Shown in pieces: positions 26,932 to 35,479 of a DNA stretch of 64,000 nucleotides; positions within the stretch are counted from its first letter, which is position 1; every line of letters starts with the position of its first letter. The stretch spans positions 248,001 through 312,000 of the forward strand of contig CAXXGR010000007.1 of NCBI GenBank assembly GCA_963678775.2, written 5' to 3'. The notes below the pieces were generated by a model. The model made no database searches. It saw nothing but the letters and a program-made list of their open reading frames with translations, and was not told the origin of the DNA. This DNA comes from JBFHIJ01 sp963678775. GTDB taxonomy: Bacteria > Bacteroidota > Ignavibacteria > Kapaibacteriales > UBA2268. Position numbers and translations under genes: made by a program.

Positions 26932-28224
26932 ATGGGAAAAACAGTAGTAGAAAAAATACTGGCGAAGCAAACCGGTATTGGAAATCTTAAAATCGGAGAT
27001 GTTGTAGAGCCTAAAGTAGGATTGGCAATGTCTCATGAAAATGGTTCCTTGGTAGTTAATCAGTTTTATGAAATTTATAAAGAATTAGAGAAACCTGCTC
27101 GTGTGTGGGATCCAAGCAAAATTGCTTTAATCTTTGATCACAGAGTTCCTGCAGAAAGTAAAAAAACTGCTAGCAATCAGGCTAAAATCAGAGCTTTTGT
27201 GAAAGAGCAAAATATAGATAAATTTCATGATATTCGCGGTGACGAAGGTGGAATCTGCCACCAAATTCTGCCCGAAAATGGATATGTACATCCCGGAGAA
27301 GTTGTAGTTGGCACAGATAGCCACACTACTACTCACGGTGCATTAGGTGCATTTGCATTTGGCATTGGTGCTACGGAAATGGCTGCAGTTTGGGCATTAG
27401 GTAAAATTCTAAATGTGGAAGTACCTAGCACTATCAAAGTAATTGTGACCGGTGAGCTTAAGCCTTATGTGTATGCAAAAGATATAATACTTAATCTAAT
27501 TGGTAAAATATCTGCAGAGGGTGGTAATTTTAGAGTTCTTGAATTTCATGGTGATACTATCCGAAATATGAGTACTTCCGGCCGACTGACTATCAGCAAT
27601 ATGAGTGTCGAGGCCGGAGCAACTGCCGGAATAATTCCTCCTGACGCTGAAACAGTAAGATACTTAAGAGAAGAGGCCGGTTATACCGGAGAGATAGATA
27701 TGGTTGCACCAGACGAAGATGCAGTGTACGAAAGAATAGTAGAAATTGATGCTTCCTCATTAGAGCCTCAAATAGCTGCTCCTCACACCGTAGATAACGT
27801 AAAAGACATCAGTGAACTTATAGGAATAGAAGTGCAGCAAGCTGTAGTTGGTTCTTGTACAAATGGTAGAATCGAAGATATTAAAGATGCAGCTGACATA
27901 GTCAGAGGTAAGAAGGTGTCAAGAGATACAAGGCTTCTTGTATTCCCTGCATCATATAAAATATATAATGAAGCATTAGAAAAAGGCTACATTACTGATA
28001 TTGTAAAAGCAGGCGGAGTAGTTATGAACCCTGGCTGCGGACCTTGCTTAGGTGTTCATCAAGGTGCATTAGGCGACGGAGAGCGAGCAATCGCAACAAC
28101 TAATCGTAACTTTCAGGGGCGCATGGGTAATCCGAACTCTGAAGTATACTTAAGCTCTGCCGCTGTAGCTGCGGCAAGTGCATTAACCGGAGTTATTACT
28201 AATCCGCAAAAAGGAGGTTTCTAA
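26932..28224 (+). CDS. 3-isopropylmalate/homoaconitate dehydratase family, large subunit
   Basis: 430 residues of the shorter HacA/LeuC2-like class. It has the aconitase features DSHTTTHGALGAFAFGIGAT and three cluster-binding Cys in VGSCTNGR and NPGCGPCLG, plus a C-terminal NRNFQGRMGNP. It performs [4Fe-4S]-dependent hydration/dehydration of branched hydroxy-diacids with the small subunit. No leuA or leuB lies nearby, so leucine synthesis is not the obvious role. The clustering with a CoA-transferase and a lyase suggests catabolism. GGGAG precedes the ATG. Confidence 0.9.
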   Translation: MGKTVVEKILAKQTGIGNLKIGDVVEPKVGLAMSHENGSLVVNQFYEIYKELEKPARVWDPSKIALIFDHRVPAESKKTASNQAKIRAFVKEQNIDKFHDIRGDEGGICHQILPENGYVHPGEVVVGTDSHTTTHGALGAFAFGIGATEMAAVWALGKILNVEVPSTIKVIVTGELKPYVYAKDIILNLIGKISAEGGNFRVLEFHGDTIRNMSTSGRLTISNMSVEAGATAGIIPPDAETVRYLREEAGYTGEIDMVAPDEDAVYERIVEIDASSLEPQIAAPHTVDNVKDISELIGIEVQQAVVGSCTNGRIEDIKDAADIVRGKKVSRDTRLLVFPASYKIYNEALEKGYITDIVKAGGVVMNPGCGPCLGVHQGALGDGERAIATTNRNFQGRMGNPNSEVYLSSAAVAAASALTGVITNPQKGGF

Positions 28225-28715
28225 TGTCTCAAGTTGTTTATAAATTCGCAGATGATATCTCAACGGATATTATTTATCCGGGTAGATATATGGCTACAGT
28301 ATTGCCGACAGAAACTCCTGAATATGCTTTTGCAGATATTCCTGAGCTTAATACTATGCTCAATACAGACTCAAAAGAAAAGCAGATGATAGTAGTAGGT
28401 GGTAAAAACTTTGGCTGTGGGTCTTCCCGTGAGCAAGCCGCATCCACTTTGAAAGGGCACGAGCTAATAATAGTTGCTAAAGACTTTGCACGTATATTTA
28501 TCCAAAATGCAATCAACCTTGGCTTAAGAACAGTCATCTGTCCCAACATAGAGGCAGAAGTTGACCATGATTTGGAAGTAGCAGACACAAAAGTTATCAA
28601 TAGAACAACGGGAAAAGAATTTGATATCATTCCTTTGCCTCCTGCTAGGCAGGCAATAGTAGATGCCGGGGGATTGATACCATATACCCGAAAAAAACTC
28701 ATAGAACAAGCTTAA
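28224..28715 (+). CDS. 3-isopropylmalate/homoaconitate dehydratase family, small subunit
   Basis: 163 residues. The swivel-domain motif KNFGCGSSREQAASTLKGHE and the following VAKDFARIFIQNAINLGL are diagnostic of LeuD/HacB-type small subunits. ADDISTDIIYPGRY at the N-terminus is also typical. Its ATG overlaps the large-subunit stop by one base (TAATG), so the subunits are translated together. The gene ends the cluster, followed by a bidirectional terminator. Confidence 0.92.
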   Translation: MSQVVYKFADDISTDIIYPGRYMATVLPTETPEYAFADIPELNTMLNTDSKEKQMIVVGGKNFGCGSSREQAASTLKGHELIIVAKDFARIFIQNAINLGLRTVICPNIEAEVDHDLEVADTKVINRTTGKEFDIIPLPPARQAIVDAGGLIPYTRKKLIEQA

Positions 28716-28728
28716 AATACAAAAAAAG

Positions 28729-28764
28729 GCATTAGAGACGTGCCAACATGTGCGCCTCTAATGC
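28729..28764. terminator. Bidirectional terminator
   Basis: GCATTAGAG (28729-28737) and CTCTAATGC (28756-28764) pair perfectly. The stem is flanked by an A7 run on the left and a T-rich stretch on the right, serving the LeuD-like gene and the convergent ArsC-family gene. Confidence 0.8.
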
Positions 28765-28771
28765 TTTCGTT

Positions 28772-29113
28772 TTATAATATATTATCTATATTTTCAACCG
28801 GCCTGGCTATTACAGCCTGTTCGCCATTTACTACTATTGGTCTTTCTATTAGGCGAGGGTAATCTACCATAGCACGTATTATTTCATCATCAGACAAATC
28901 TTTACCTTTAAAGTTTTCTTTCCAGTCTTTTTCTTTTAGGCGGACTAGTTCTATAGGTTTGATATTTAATTTATTGATTACTGCTTTAAGTGAGTCATAA
29001 TCAAAATTATCATCTAAATATTTTATAGTTTCAAATTCAACAGATTTTTCCTCAAGGTATTTCAAACCTTCTCTGCTTTTTGAACATCTGGGATTATGAT
29101 ATAACTTAATCAT
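28772..29113 (-). CDS. arsC: ArsC/YffB-family thioredoxin-fold protein (arsenate reductase-like)
   Basis: 113 residues from the ATG at 29113, chosen for the AAAGGAG ribosome binding site just upstream. It begins IKLYHNPRCSKSREGLKYL with the single catalytic Cys, and carries the Arg residues of arsenate reductases in VRLKEKDW, YPRLIERPIVV and VIARP. Glutaredoxin-linked ArsC proteins reduce arsenate to arsenite; close paralogues such as YffB have other or unknown roles. No other ars genes are present, so arsenate activity is not assured. Confidence 0.83.
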   Translation of the reverse strand: MIKLYHNPRCSKSREGLKYLEEKSVEFETIKYLDDNFDYDSLKAVINKLNIKPIELVRLKEKDWKENFKGKDLSDDEIIRAMVDYPRLIERPIVVNGEQAVIARPVENIDNIL

Positions 29114-29269
29114 AAAAATATCTCCTTTTATTAAGTTTTTCAACAGTCAAGTAATCGAAAGAATAATCCAATTATTGCATTACCTTGCATTGAGACAAAG
29201 AATTAATTGGTATCCAAAATAAAAGGCACTTATATTAGTTTACTAAAATAAAAGAACACGGAAATATAA

Positions 29270-30733
29270 ATGCTAGACATACATACATATATGGATAGAC
29301 CTTTTCTTATAAGTAGAGACTCTGTGCTTACCTATAGATTGTTCCATAAAAATGTAAATAGACTTGCCGGTAAATTTAAAGAAATTGGAATAAAAGAAGG
29401 TGATATTGTAGCCTATTTTAACAAAAATTCCTATATGTTCCCGATTGTTTTCTTTGCATTGGGCAAAATAGGTGCAACTCTCTTGCCTATTAATATTCGT
29501 TTTCCTGCCTTGCAAGTTATTGAGCTGCTGGATGAGCTTGAGGTAGAGCACATAATAGTGTCGAATTTATATATTGACGAATCTTTCGAGCGACTAAAAA
29601 AGATAATCCTTGAAGATATGATAGATATTCACGCAACTTATCATGATGAAGATGAAACTCCATTTCTTTTAGAAGAGCATTTGAATCAAGATGCCAGCAT
29701 AATATTTACTTCAGGCAGTACCGGAAAACCAAAAGCGGCTTTGCATTCTTATGCAAATCATTACTATAGTGCTATGGGCTCAAATGAGAATATTAAACTA
29801 AAGAAGAATAACCGCTGGCTTGCCATACTGCCAACTTACCACGTTGGTGGTATTTCTGTATTTTTCAGAGTGTACTTAGCGGGTGCAACTATCGTGATAC
29901 CCGACACTAATCTTAGCATAATTGAGAATATTTCCAGAAATAAAGTCTCACATGTTTCTATGGTCTCCACTCAGATTTATAGGATGTTAGATGATGATGA
30001 CGCTATAGAAGCTTTAAAAAAGCTTAAAGCTATACTTTTAGGTGGTAGTGCTATGCCTGCGGGGCTGGTTACTAAGTGTCATAATTTAGGATTGAATATT
30101 CATGTTTCTTATGGAAGCACTGAAATGAGTTCTCAAATTTCTACTACTAACCCTAATGCAGATTTAACGGAATTACTGACAAGCGGAAAAGTTCTGAAAC
30201 ATAGGAAATTAAAGATTTCTGATGAAGGAGAGATATTAGTAAAAGGGAAGACACTATTTAAAGGTTATTTGCAGAAGGGCAAGATATTTAGCAGACAGGA
30301 CATGGATGCTTGGTATCATACCGGAGATCTTGGGAAACTAGATAAAAACGGAATGCTGACTGTATATGGCAGACAAGATAATATGTTTATATCAGGTGGT
30401 GAAAATATTCAACCGGAAGAGATCGAAAAAGAACTCTGCAAGATAGATAACATTATAGATGCAGTGGTTGTAGGAATAGAAGATAGAGAATTTGGGATGA
30501 GACCAGTAGCTTTTGTAAAAACTGAAAATAATGAAGAGATTAATCACGAAGAGATAAATAAAGAACTTTCTAAAAGTATTGCAAGGTATAAAATACCTGT
30601 TAAATACCATAAATTCCCCGAAAATATGTCCGAAATCAGCCTAAAAGTTGACAGGCAATATTTTCGAGGAATTGCTGAAAAAACATCATCCTTTGATATG
30701 ATCCAAAGCATTGCGGAGATTATCAGGAAGTAA
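29270..30733 (+). CDS. menE: o-Succinylbenzoate-CoA ligase (menaquinone synthesis)
   Basis: 487 residues of the acyl-adenylate family. Core motifs are FTSGSTGKPKAALHSY, the substrate-side LPTYHVGGISVFFR, SYGSTEMSSQ and YHTGDLGKLDKNG with ISGGENIQPEEIEKEL. The YHVGG(I/L)S segment is typical of MenE. The enzyme activates o-succinylbenzoate with ATP and CoA for naphthoate ring closure. The last 48 bases overlap the convergent thioesterase gene, which fits the same pathway. Other ligases of the family cannot be fully excluded. Confidence 0.8.
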   Translation: MLDIHTYMDRPFLISRDSVLTYRLFHKNVNRLAGKFKEIGIKEGDIVAYFNKNSYMFPIVFFALGKIGATLLPINIRFPALQVIELLDELEVEHIIVSNLYIDESFERLKKIILEDMIDIHATYHDEDETPFLLEEHLNQDASIIFTSGSTGKPKAALHSYANHYYSAMGSNENIKLKKNNRWLAILPTYHVGGISVFFRVYLAGATIVIPDTNLSIIENISRNKVSHVSMVSTQIYRMLDDDDAIEALKKLKAILLGGSAMPAGLVTKCHNLGLNIHVSYGSTEMSSQISTTNPNADLTELLTSGKVLKHRKLKISDEGEILVKGKTLFKGYLQKGKIFSRQDMDAWYHTGDLGKLDKNGMLTVYGRQDNMFISGGENIQPEEIEKELCKIDNIIDAVVVGIEDREFGMRPVAFVKTENNEEINHEEINKELSKSIARYKIPVKYHKFPENMSEISLKVDRQYFRGIAEKTSSFDMIQSIAEIIRK

Positions 30734-31087
30734 TACTCCTTCTCTACTCGCATTACCTAAACATATATGACTTGTCCTTGCAATTACTGCAAGTGTGTCT
30801 TTAGTATAAACTTGGTATTCGAGTTTATACTTAAAGTCATTTCGCTCAACACAAAATATTCTTATAGAAATATTATCTCCTGCACGAAGCGGAGCCTTGT
30901 ATGAGGCTTCGGTGTGCAGTATAGGCAAAATTACTCCTTCGCTATCAAGTATAGAGCTAATAGGGAAGTCTGCTGCTTCTAAAAATATTTCATAAGCACG
31001 ATGAATGATATTGAATATCTTAGCATAAAACATGACACCAGCAGCGTCAGTATCTTCAAAAAAAATCTTAGTTCTGTGTTCAAACAT
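30686..31087 (-). CDS. 4HBT-type hotdog acyl-CoA thioesterase, possible DHNA-CoA thioesterase
   Basis: 133 residues. The N-terminal EDTDAAGVMFYAKIFNIIHR matches the active-site Asp and surrounding sequence of 4-hydroxybenzoyl-CoA-type hotdog thioesterases. The next blocks (YKAPLRAGDNISI) also fit. Homologues in some bacteria hydrolyse 1,4-dihydroxy-2-naphthoyl-CoA in menaquinone synthesis, and the overlap with menE supports that reading. Its start overlaps the stop of the SpoIIE phosphatase gene (TAATG), so it is translated from the same message as that phosphatase. Confidence 0.83.
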   Translation of the reverse strand: MFEHRTKIFFEDTDAAGVMFYAKIFNIIHRAYEIFLEAADFPISSILDSEGVILPILHTEASYKAPLRAGDNISIRIFCVERNDFKYKLEYQVYTKDTLAVIARTSHICLGNASREGVLLPDNLRNALDHIKG

Positions 31088-32754
31088 TATATCACCTTTA
31101 CTCCGATTAGTGTAATATCGTCAAATTGTTGGGTACCAATTGCAAATTGCTGAACATCTTCGACTATAATATTGAGCATTTCGTTTACCGGAAACTTCCG
31201 AATATCTTTAAGCAAACTTTCCAACCTCTCCTCTCCATACTCCGCATTTTGAGTATCTAAAGCTTCTGTAATACCATCAGTAAACAAGCATATAACAGAG
31301 TCTTTATGAAGTTTTACAACAGCTTGCTCATATTCAAAAGGTTCATCCATAAATCCTAAAATCAAACCACCCGCTTTAAGATGTTCTATCTGCATATCCG
31401 AATGTAAGATGACAGGGGGGTTATGTCCTGCGTTTATATACTCAAATGTCTGATACTCAGAGTCCAAAATGCCGACAAAAAAAGTAACAAATTTGTCAGA
31501 TGAAGTATTTAAAAATACTATTTTGTTAAGTCTTTGTACTATCTCTTTTAAAGGAAGTCCAAGAGGTGCTATCACCCGCAAAGCCGCTTGGACGTTGGCC
31601 ATTAATAATGCTGCCGGCATACCTTTGCCGGAAACATCTGCGATAGCTACCAAAGTCTTTTTATCACTCAGTTTAATAAAATCAAAATAGTCTCCGCCTA
31701 CGTGTCTTGACGGTAAACTGATACCGTGTATTTCAAAATTATTTACACTCGGTACATTTTTTGGTAATAAATTTTTCTGTATATCTAAGGCTAAGTTTAA
31801 TTCATTCTCTAATTTTTTCTTTTCGATTTCCTCTTTGAATAACCTTTCTGATTCAAGAGTAGAAATAGATGTATTCCCCAAAGCTTCTATAAACTGAATA
31901 TTTTCGTCAGTAAAATTACTACCATTCATCTTTTTACCAATGATGAGTAGTGCTTTAGGATGACCTTGCACAAACATAGGAGCAATAACTTTTATACCAT
32001 GTTTTTGGCAGTATTCGTTAAAATTTTCACCATAGTTTGAACTATCACAGATAACCGGCTCTTTAATGCGGGTCATTCTATTCAAAACAGACACATCTTC
32101 TAACTGATCAAATCTATTGATATAAGCATCTTCTATCTTGTTATTTTCTATCTGAAATATGGCGAAACGATTTACCATGAGCTGCCCCATCAAATGGAAA
32201 GACAGCATTTTGATTATTTCTTTTTTTGATAGTAGATTGCTAAAGTCTCTAGACATTTCAAATAAAGTCGTTAGCAGCTGATTCCTTTGCTCTATTGTTA
32301 TCTTTTCCTGAATAAGAGATGCCTGATGCTCTGCATTTTGTAGTGCATTTGCAGATATAGTGCATACAAGCCTTGCATATTTTTCTTCCTCAGATGATAG
32401 ATTGTTGCCGGTGAGTCTATCTCCCAAACAGATAAAAGCAAAAAGCTTCTCTCTATATTCTATCGGAAAAACGAATCGAATATTTTGCAATGCTAATTGT
32501 TCTCTGAGGACTGAGTAGTCACCTGAGCATTTTGATAAATCAAATTCAAAAAAGTTAGGCGAAAACTTACCCTTACTTAAAAATAAGCTCAAGCCATTTT
32601 TTTTTGGTATTAAAACTCCTGCTCTCAGTACTTTTAGCTTACCCATTAGAGAGAGCAAAGTAGAGTTTAAAATAAATTCTCTATCATGTGTTTCATTAAG
32701 TCTTGCGCTCAACTCTAACAGAGATTCCAGATTGATAATAATATTATGCTGCAT
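31087..32754 (-). CDS. GAF-domain SpoIIE/RsbU-type protein phosphatase
   Basis: 555 residues. Two GAF-like domains occupy about residues 15-155 and 165-310. A linker helix containing ALDIQKNLLPKNVP leads into a PP2C SpoIIE domain with metal-binding motifs VGGDYFDF, ADVSGKGMPAALLMA, INAGHNPP, LFTDGITEALD and QFDDITLIG. Such proteins dephosphorylate anti-sigma-factor antagonists (STAS proteins) in partner-switching stress responses. A stand-alone STAS protein is encoded at 60750-61118, but not next to it. Soluble; no membrane helix. Confidence 0.92.
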   Translation of the reverse strand: MQHNIIINLESLLELSARLNETHDREFILNSTLLSLMGKLKVLRAGVLIPKKNGLSLFLSKGKFSPNFFEFDLSKCSGDYSVLREQLALQNIRFVFPIEYREKLFAFICLGDRLTGNNLSSEEEKYARLVCTISANALQNAEHQASLIQEKITIEQRNQLLTTLFEMSRDFSNLLSKKEIIKMLSFHLMGQLMVNRFAIFQIENNKIEDAYINRFDQLEDVSVLNRMTRIKEPVICDSSNYGENFNEYCQKHGIKVIAPMFVQGHPKALLIIGKKMNGSNFTDENIQFIEALGNTSISTLESERLFKEEIEKKKLENELNLALDIQKNLLPKNVPSVNNFEIHGISLPSRHVGGDYFDFIKLSDKKTLVAIADVSGKGMPAALLMANVQAALRVIAPLGLPLKEIVQRLNKIVFLNTSSDKFVTFFVGILDSEYQTFEYINAGHNPPVILHSDMQIEHLKAGGLILGFMDEPFEYEQAVVKLHKDSVICLFTDGITEALDTQNAEYGEERLESLLKDIRKFPVNEMLNIIVEDVQQFAIGTQQFDDITLIGVKVI

Positions 32755-32772
32755 ATTTTATATAGTCTTATA

Positions 32773-33802
32773 CTAATCATTTAAAGGGTAAATATAGTCA
32801 ATATTACGATCAAAATCCATAACAGTTATTATTCGAAGCGATTTAGTATCTAATATATGAACTTGGTTGAAGTTTTCTGAAATTAGAGGTAAAATATACT
32901 CTCCGGTAAAGCTATTATGTATCATCTCAGAATATGTAACACTGTTTAGTATGGCGATGTTGTTCTTAAATTTTAGATTATATCGGAAAATACCTTCATT
33001 CGTTGTAATTAGTACAAAAGATAAATCCGTAATTCCCATATTTATTGGAATTTGATTTTCTGCTACGAGGTTATTATGACCAATGGAAATGCCTTGCAGT
33101 AATTCCATGTTGTCTCTTTTATATAATAATAGACGAGCTGCAGATTTCTCAGAATTATCATACTTGCCGGAACCTGCAGTCACAACTGTAAATATATCGT
33201 CTATAGTATAATAGTCAATTAATACAGGTGCTGCTTCAGTATTTTTGCTTGAGATTAGTTCGTCTGTGCGAGTGTCATACTTATCTATTTTATTTTCAAG
33301 TGGGTTGCAAACATAAAGCTCATGACCATAATATGTCATACCAAAAGCAGAATTACTTGATTCGATTAGTTTTACAAATGTATTATTGCTAATATCAATC
33401 ACCGCAATTTTTCCGCTTAGACCTGAAGAAAAGTAAGCCGTACTTGAATTAGGGAATATCATTTGTGAGTTATTATCAAATTCAGCAGGAATGTCTAATT
33501 TAGTTTCTATACTACGAGAACTATTGTTTAAGACATAGCATAATCCATTTCGCGTTAATATGTATGAATATTTGAGAAATGATTGTATGCAAACTACAGT
33601 GTCAGTAGGTGGGATTTCCGTAAAATCATGCAAACTAATATCTGTAAATGAGTTATCATTATAATTGTATATGCTCAAAGCGGAGTTGCTGTTTTTCATA
33701 TACGATATAATTCTTTTCGACAGGTGGAGCCGGAATTATATTATCGTCAACTGTACAAGAGTAAAAAGTGAATGCAAACAAAAATATCAGTAGATGTTTC
33801 AT
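32773..33802 (-). pseudogene. YncE-like beta-propeller lipoprotein, frameshifted near its N-terminus
   Basis: From the ATG at 33802 one frame encodes a lipoprotein signal peptide (MKHLLIFLFAFTFYSCTVDD, lipobox Cys at residue 16) and continues through EKNYIVYEK before stopping at 33660. The propeller continues in another frame, open from 33699, as NSNSALSIYNYNDNSF and later repeats (about 300 residues). Adding one A to the AAAAA run at 33692-33696 joins the frames as YIVYEKNSNSALSIYNY. The intact protein would be an outer-membrane- or periplasm-anchored propeller of about 340 residues. The change may be real, a sequencing error, or bypassed by slippage. The internal ATG at 33699 could also give a leaderless product. 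Confidence 0.78.
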
Positions 33803-33924
33803 ATCAATAAAACCGTAATTTAATGTGTCAAATAGTTTGTACTTATATATAATAATTAAACGGTAAAAAGTTACACAAATATTTGCAAAATATCACAAAA
33901 TATCAAAAAAAAAAATGATATTTG

Positions 33925-34146
33925 CTACCAAGCTGATTTATATATTGCATTTGATGGAGTGTCTTGCAGCTTATTCTTGGTTTGAACTTCTACAATAACT
34001 GTCCTGCAGTAAAATCTTCTCTCAGCTCTTTTCTGTAATAGTTTCTTGCTATACAAATCATTACCGGTTCTATCAGGGTGCCCGGTAGCAGTTGCTTCAG
34101 AATTTACTTTAATCTTATTTGTTGTTACACCAATTATCTGCTCAAT
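33925..34146 (-). pseudogene. Relic of an OmpA-like C-terminal domain
   Basis: This lies in the 606-base gap between 33803 and 34408. An open minus-strand frame with no start codon encodes a stretch including ATGHPDRTGNDLYSKKL followed by LQKRAE. This matches the peptidoglycan-binding helix-loop of OmpA domains (usually GHTDxxGxxxYNxxLSxxRA). The frame is closed by a stop at 34147-34149 upstream and by TAG at 33925, so only a fragment of about 74 codons remains. An A-rich imperfect inverted repeat follows its end. I saw nothing else in the rest of the gap except the promoter box at 34374. Confidence 0.6.
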
Positions 34147-34373
34147 TTATGCTGACAAGGTGCTATAATCTTAAGTCCATTCATTATTATCTCTATGTAA
34201 AAATTTTATTATATATAATTAGCTAATTCTAATTTACACTAAATATCATTTAAAAAAAAGTATCTGGTAAAAAAATACGAAAGAAGAGGCACTCCAAATC
34301 AGACTAATAGTTTGTAACGTCGAACAAAAAAAGTATATTGGTGTATTATCTTTTACTTTCGAGACTAATTCAG

Positions 34374-34381
34374 TATTTTTG
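34374..34381 (+). promoter_or_regulatory. Bacteroidota-type -7 box for the GNAT/FemAB-like gene
   Basis: TATTTTTG matches TAnnTTTG, 27 bases before the ATG at 34409. No convincing -33 box. Confidence 0.45.
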
Positions 34382-34408
34382 CAGCATTGATAATATAGCG
34401 ATATTGAT

Positions 34409-35395
34409 ATGAAAGAGAAAATTACGATATATCCTTACGAACCTCAATATAGGGAAGAATGGGAAGCATTTGTTGAAAGTTCTAACAACGGAACAATGTT
34501 TCACCTGCAGCAATTTTTAGATTATCACCAAACCGGGAAGTTTCAGTTTGACTGCCTTATGTTTCGTAGAGGGAGTAAACTTATTGCAGTTCTCCCAGGC
34601 GGTTTGAAGCAAAATGGTACTGTTTACTGGTCGCCCGTCGGGGCAAGTTATGGTTCCATTGTAACTCAGGATATATCATTTGAAGAGTCATTAGAAATAG
34701 TTGATACCTTCATGGAATATTGTAGAGAAACAGGTATCAAAGAAGCATTTCTCATTCCTCCACCGATAGTTTATACAAAAAATTATTCTCAGCATTTAGA
34801 ATATGCAATGCTTTATCGTAAATTTGATTTCGAATTGCATTACATTTCACATGCTATTGATTTAAAGCATGGGGATGACTTCCTACAGCATTTTGATAAA
34901 ACTGCCCGTAAGACTTGCAGAAAGATATTGAGAGAAGGAAAGATTAGAATAGAAGAAAGTGATGACTACGAAACGTTTAATAAAATCTTACTCTCTAATA
35001 AAGCACGACATGATATAAAACCTACACATACTTTAGAAGACATGATAGTAATTAAGAACACGATGCCTGATAAAGTCAGACTTAATATAGTATATTACGA
35101 TGACAAACCAATCGCAGGGTCATGGCTCTTCTTAGCTAACAGTAAAGTGGTTCTTTGCTTTTATAATATGCTATACTATGAATACGAGCACATGAAGCCC
35201 GTCTATTTAATTATGTATGAAACTATACGCTGGGCTATAGAAAATGGCTATGAATGGGTAGATATAGGAGTTTCACAAGATACAAAGGCTGAAGATCCAA
35301 TGACTCCTTCTATTAACTTGATAAACTTTAAAGAAAGATTTGATTCCAGAGGAATACTTCGAAGCACTTATCATTTTGATTTTACAAAAGACTAA
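34409..35395 (+). CDS. FemAB-related GNAT-fold acyltransferase
   Basis: 328 residues, soluble. The opening WEAFVESSNNGTMFHLQQFL and the central AIDLKHGDDFLQHFDKTARK resemble FemAB/BioF2-like proteins with two linked GNAT folds. The segment GSWLFLANSKVVLCFYN and the final helix EWVDIGVSQDT fit the second fold. FemAB proteins add amino acids to peptidoglycan bridges or sugars; others decorate exopolysaccharides. The substrate is unknown. The nearby penicillin-binding protein and polysaccharide genes make an envelope role plausible. Confidence 0.82.
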   Translation: MKEKITIYPYEPQYREEWEAFVESSNNGTMFHLQQFLDYHQTGKFQFDCLMFRRGSKLIAVLPGGLKQNGTVYWSPVGASYGSIVTQDISFEESLEIVDTFMEYCRETGIKEAFLIPPPIVYTKNYSQHLEYAMLYRKFDFELHYISHAIDLKHGDDFLQHFDKTARKTCRKILREGKIRIEESDDYETFNKILLSNKARHDIKPTHTLEDMIVIKNTMPDKVRLNIVYYDDKPIAGSWLFLANSKVVLCFYNMLYYEYEHMKPVYLIMYETIRWAIENGYEWVDIGVSQDTKAEDPMTPSINLINFKERFDSRGILRSTYHFDFTKD

Positions 35396-35420
35396 CCGCA
35401 AAATGCAGAATAAATAAGAA

Positions 35421-35451
35421 AAGGGGTTGATTTTAAATATATCAACCCCTT
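35421..35451. terminator. Bidirectional terminator between the GNAT gene and kbl
   Basis: AAGGGGTTGAT (35421-35431) and ATCAACCCCTT (35441-35451) pair perfectly around a 9-base loop. The minus strand continues into TTTTCTTATTT. Confidence 0.85.
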
Positions 35452-35479
35452 CGCTATTTCTTTAAGAATAAAAGGATTA

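Noticed and set aside
28274..28702. A 142-residue minus-strand frame inside the LeuD-like gene
   Set aside because: It lies fully antisense to a gene with diagnostic motifs and resembles nothing.
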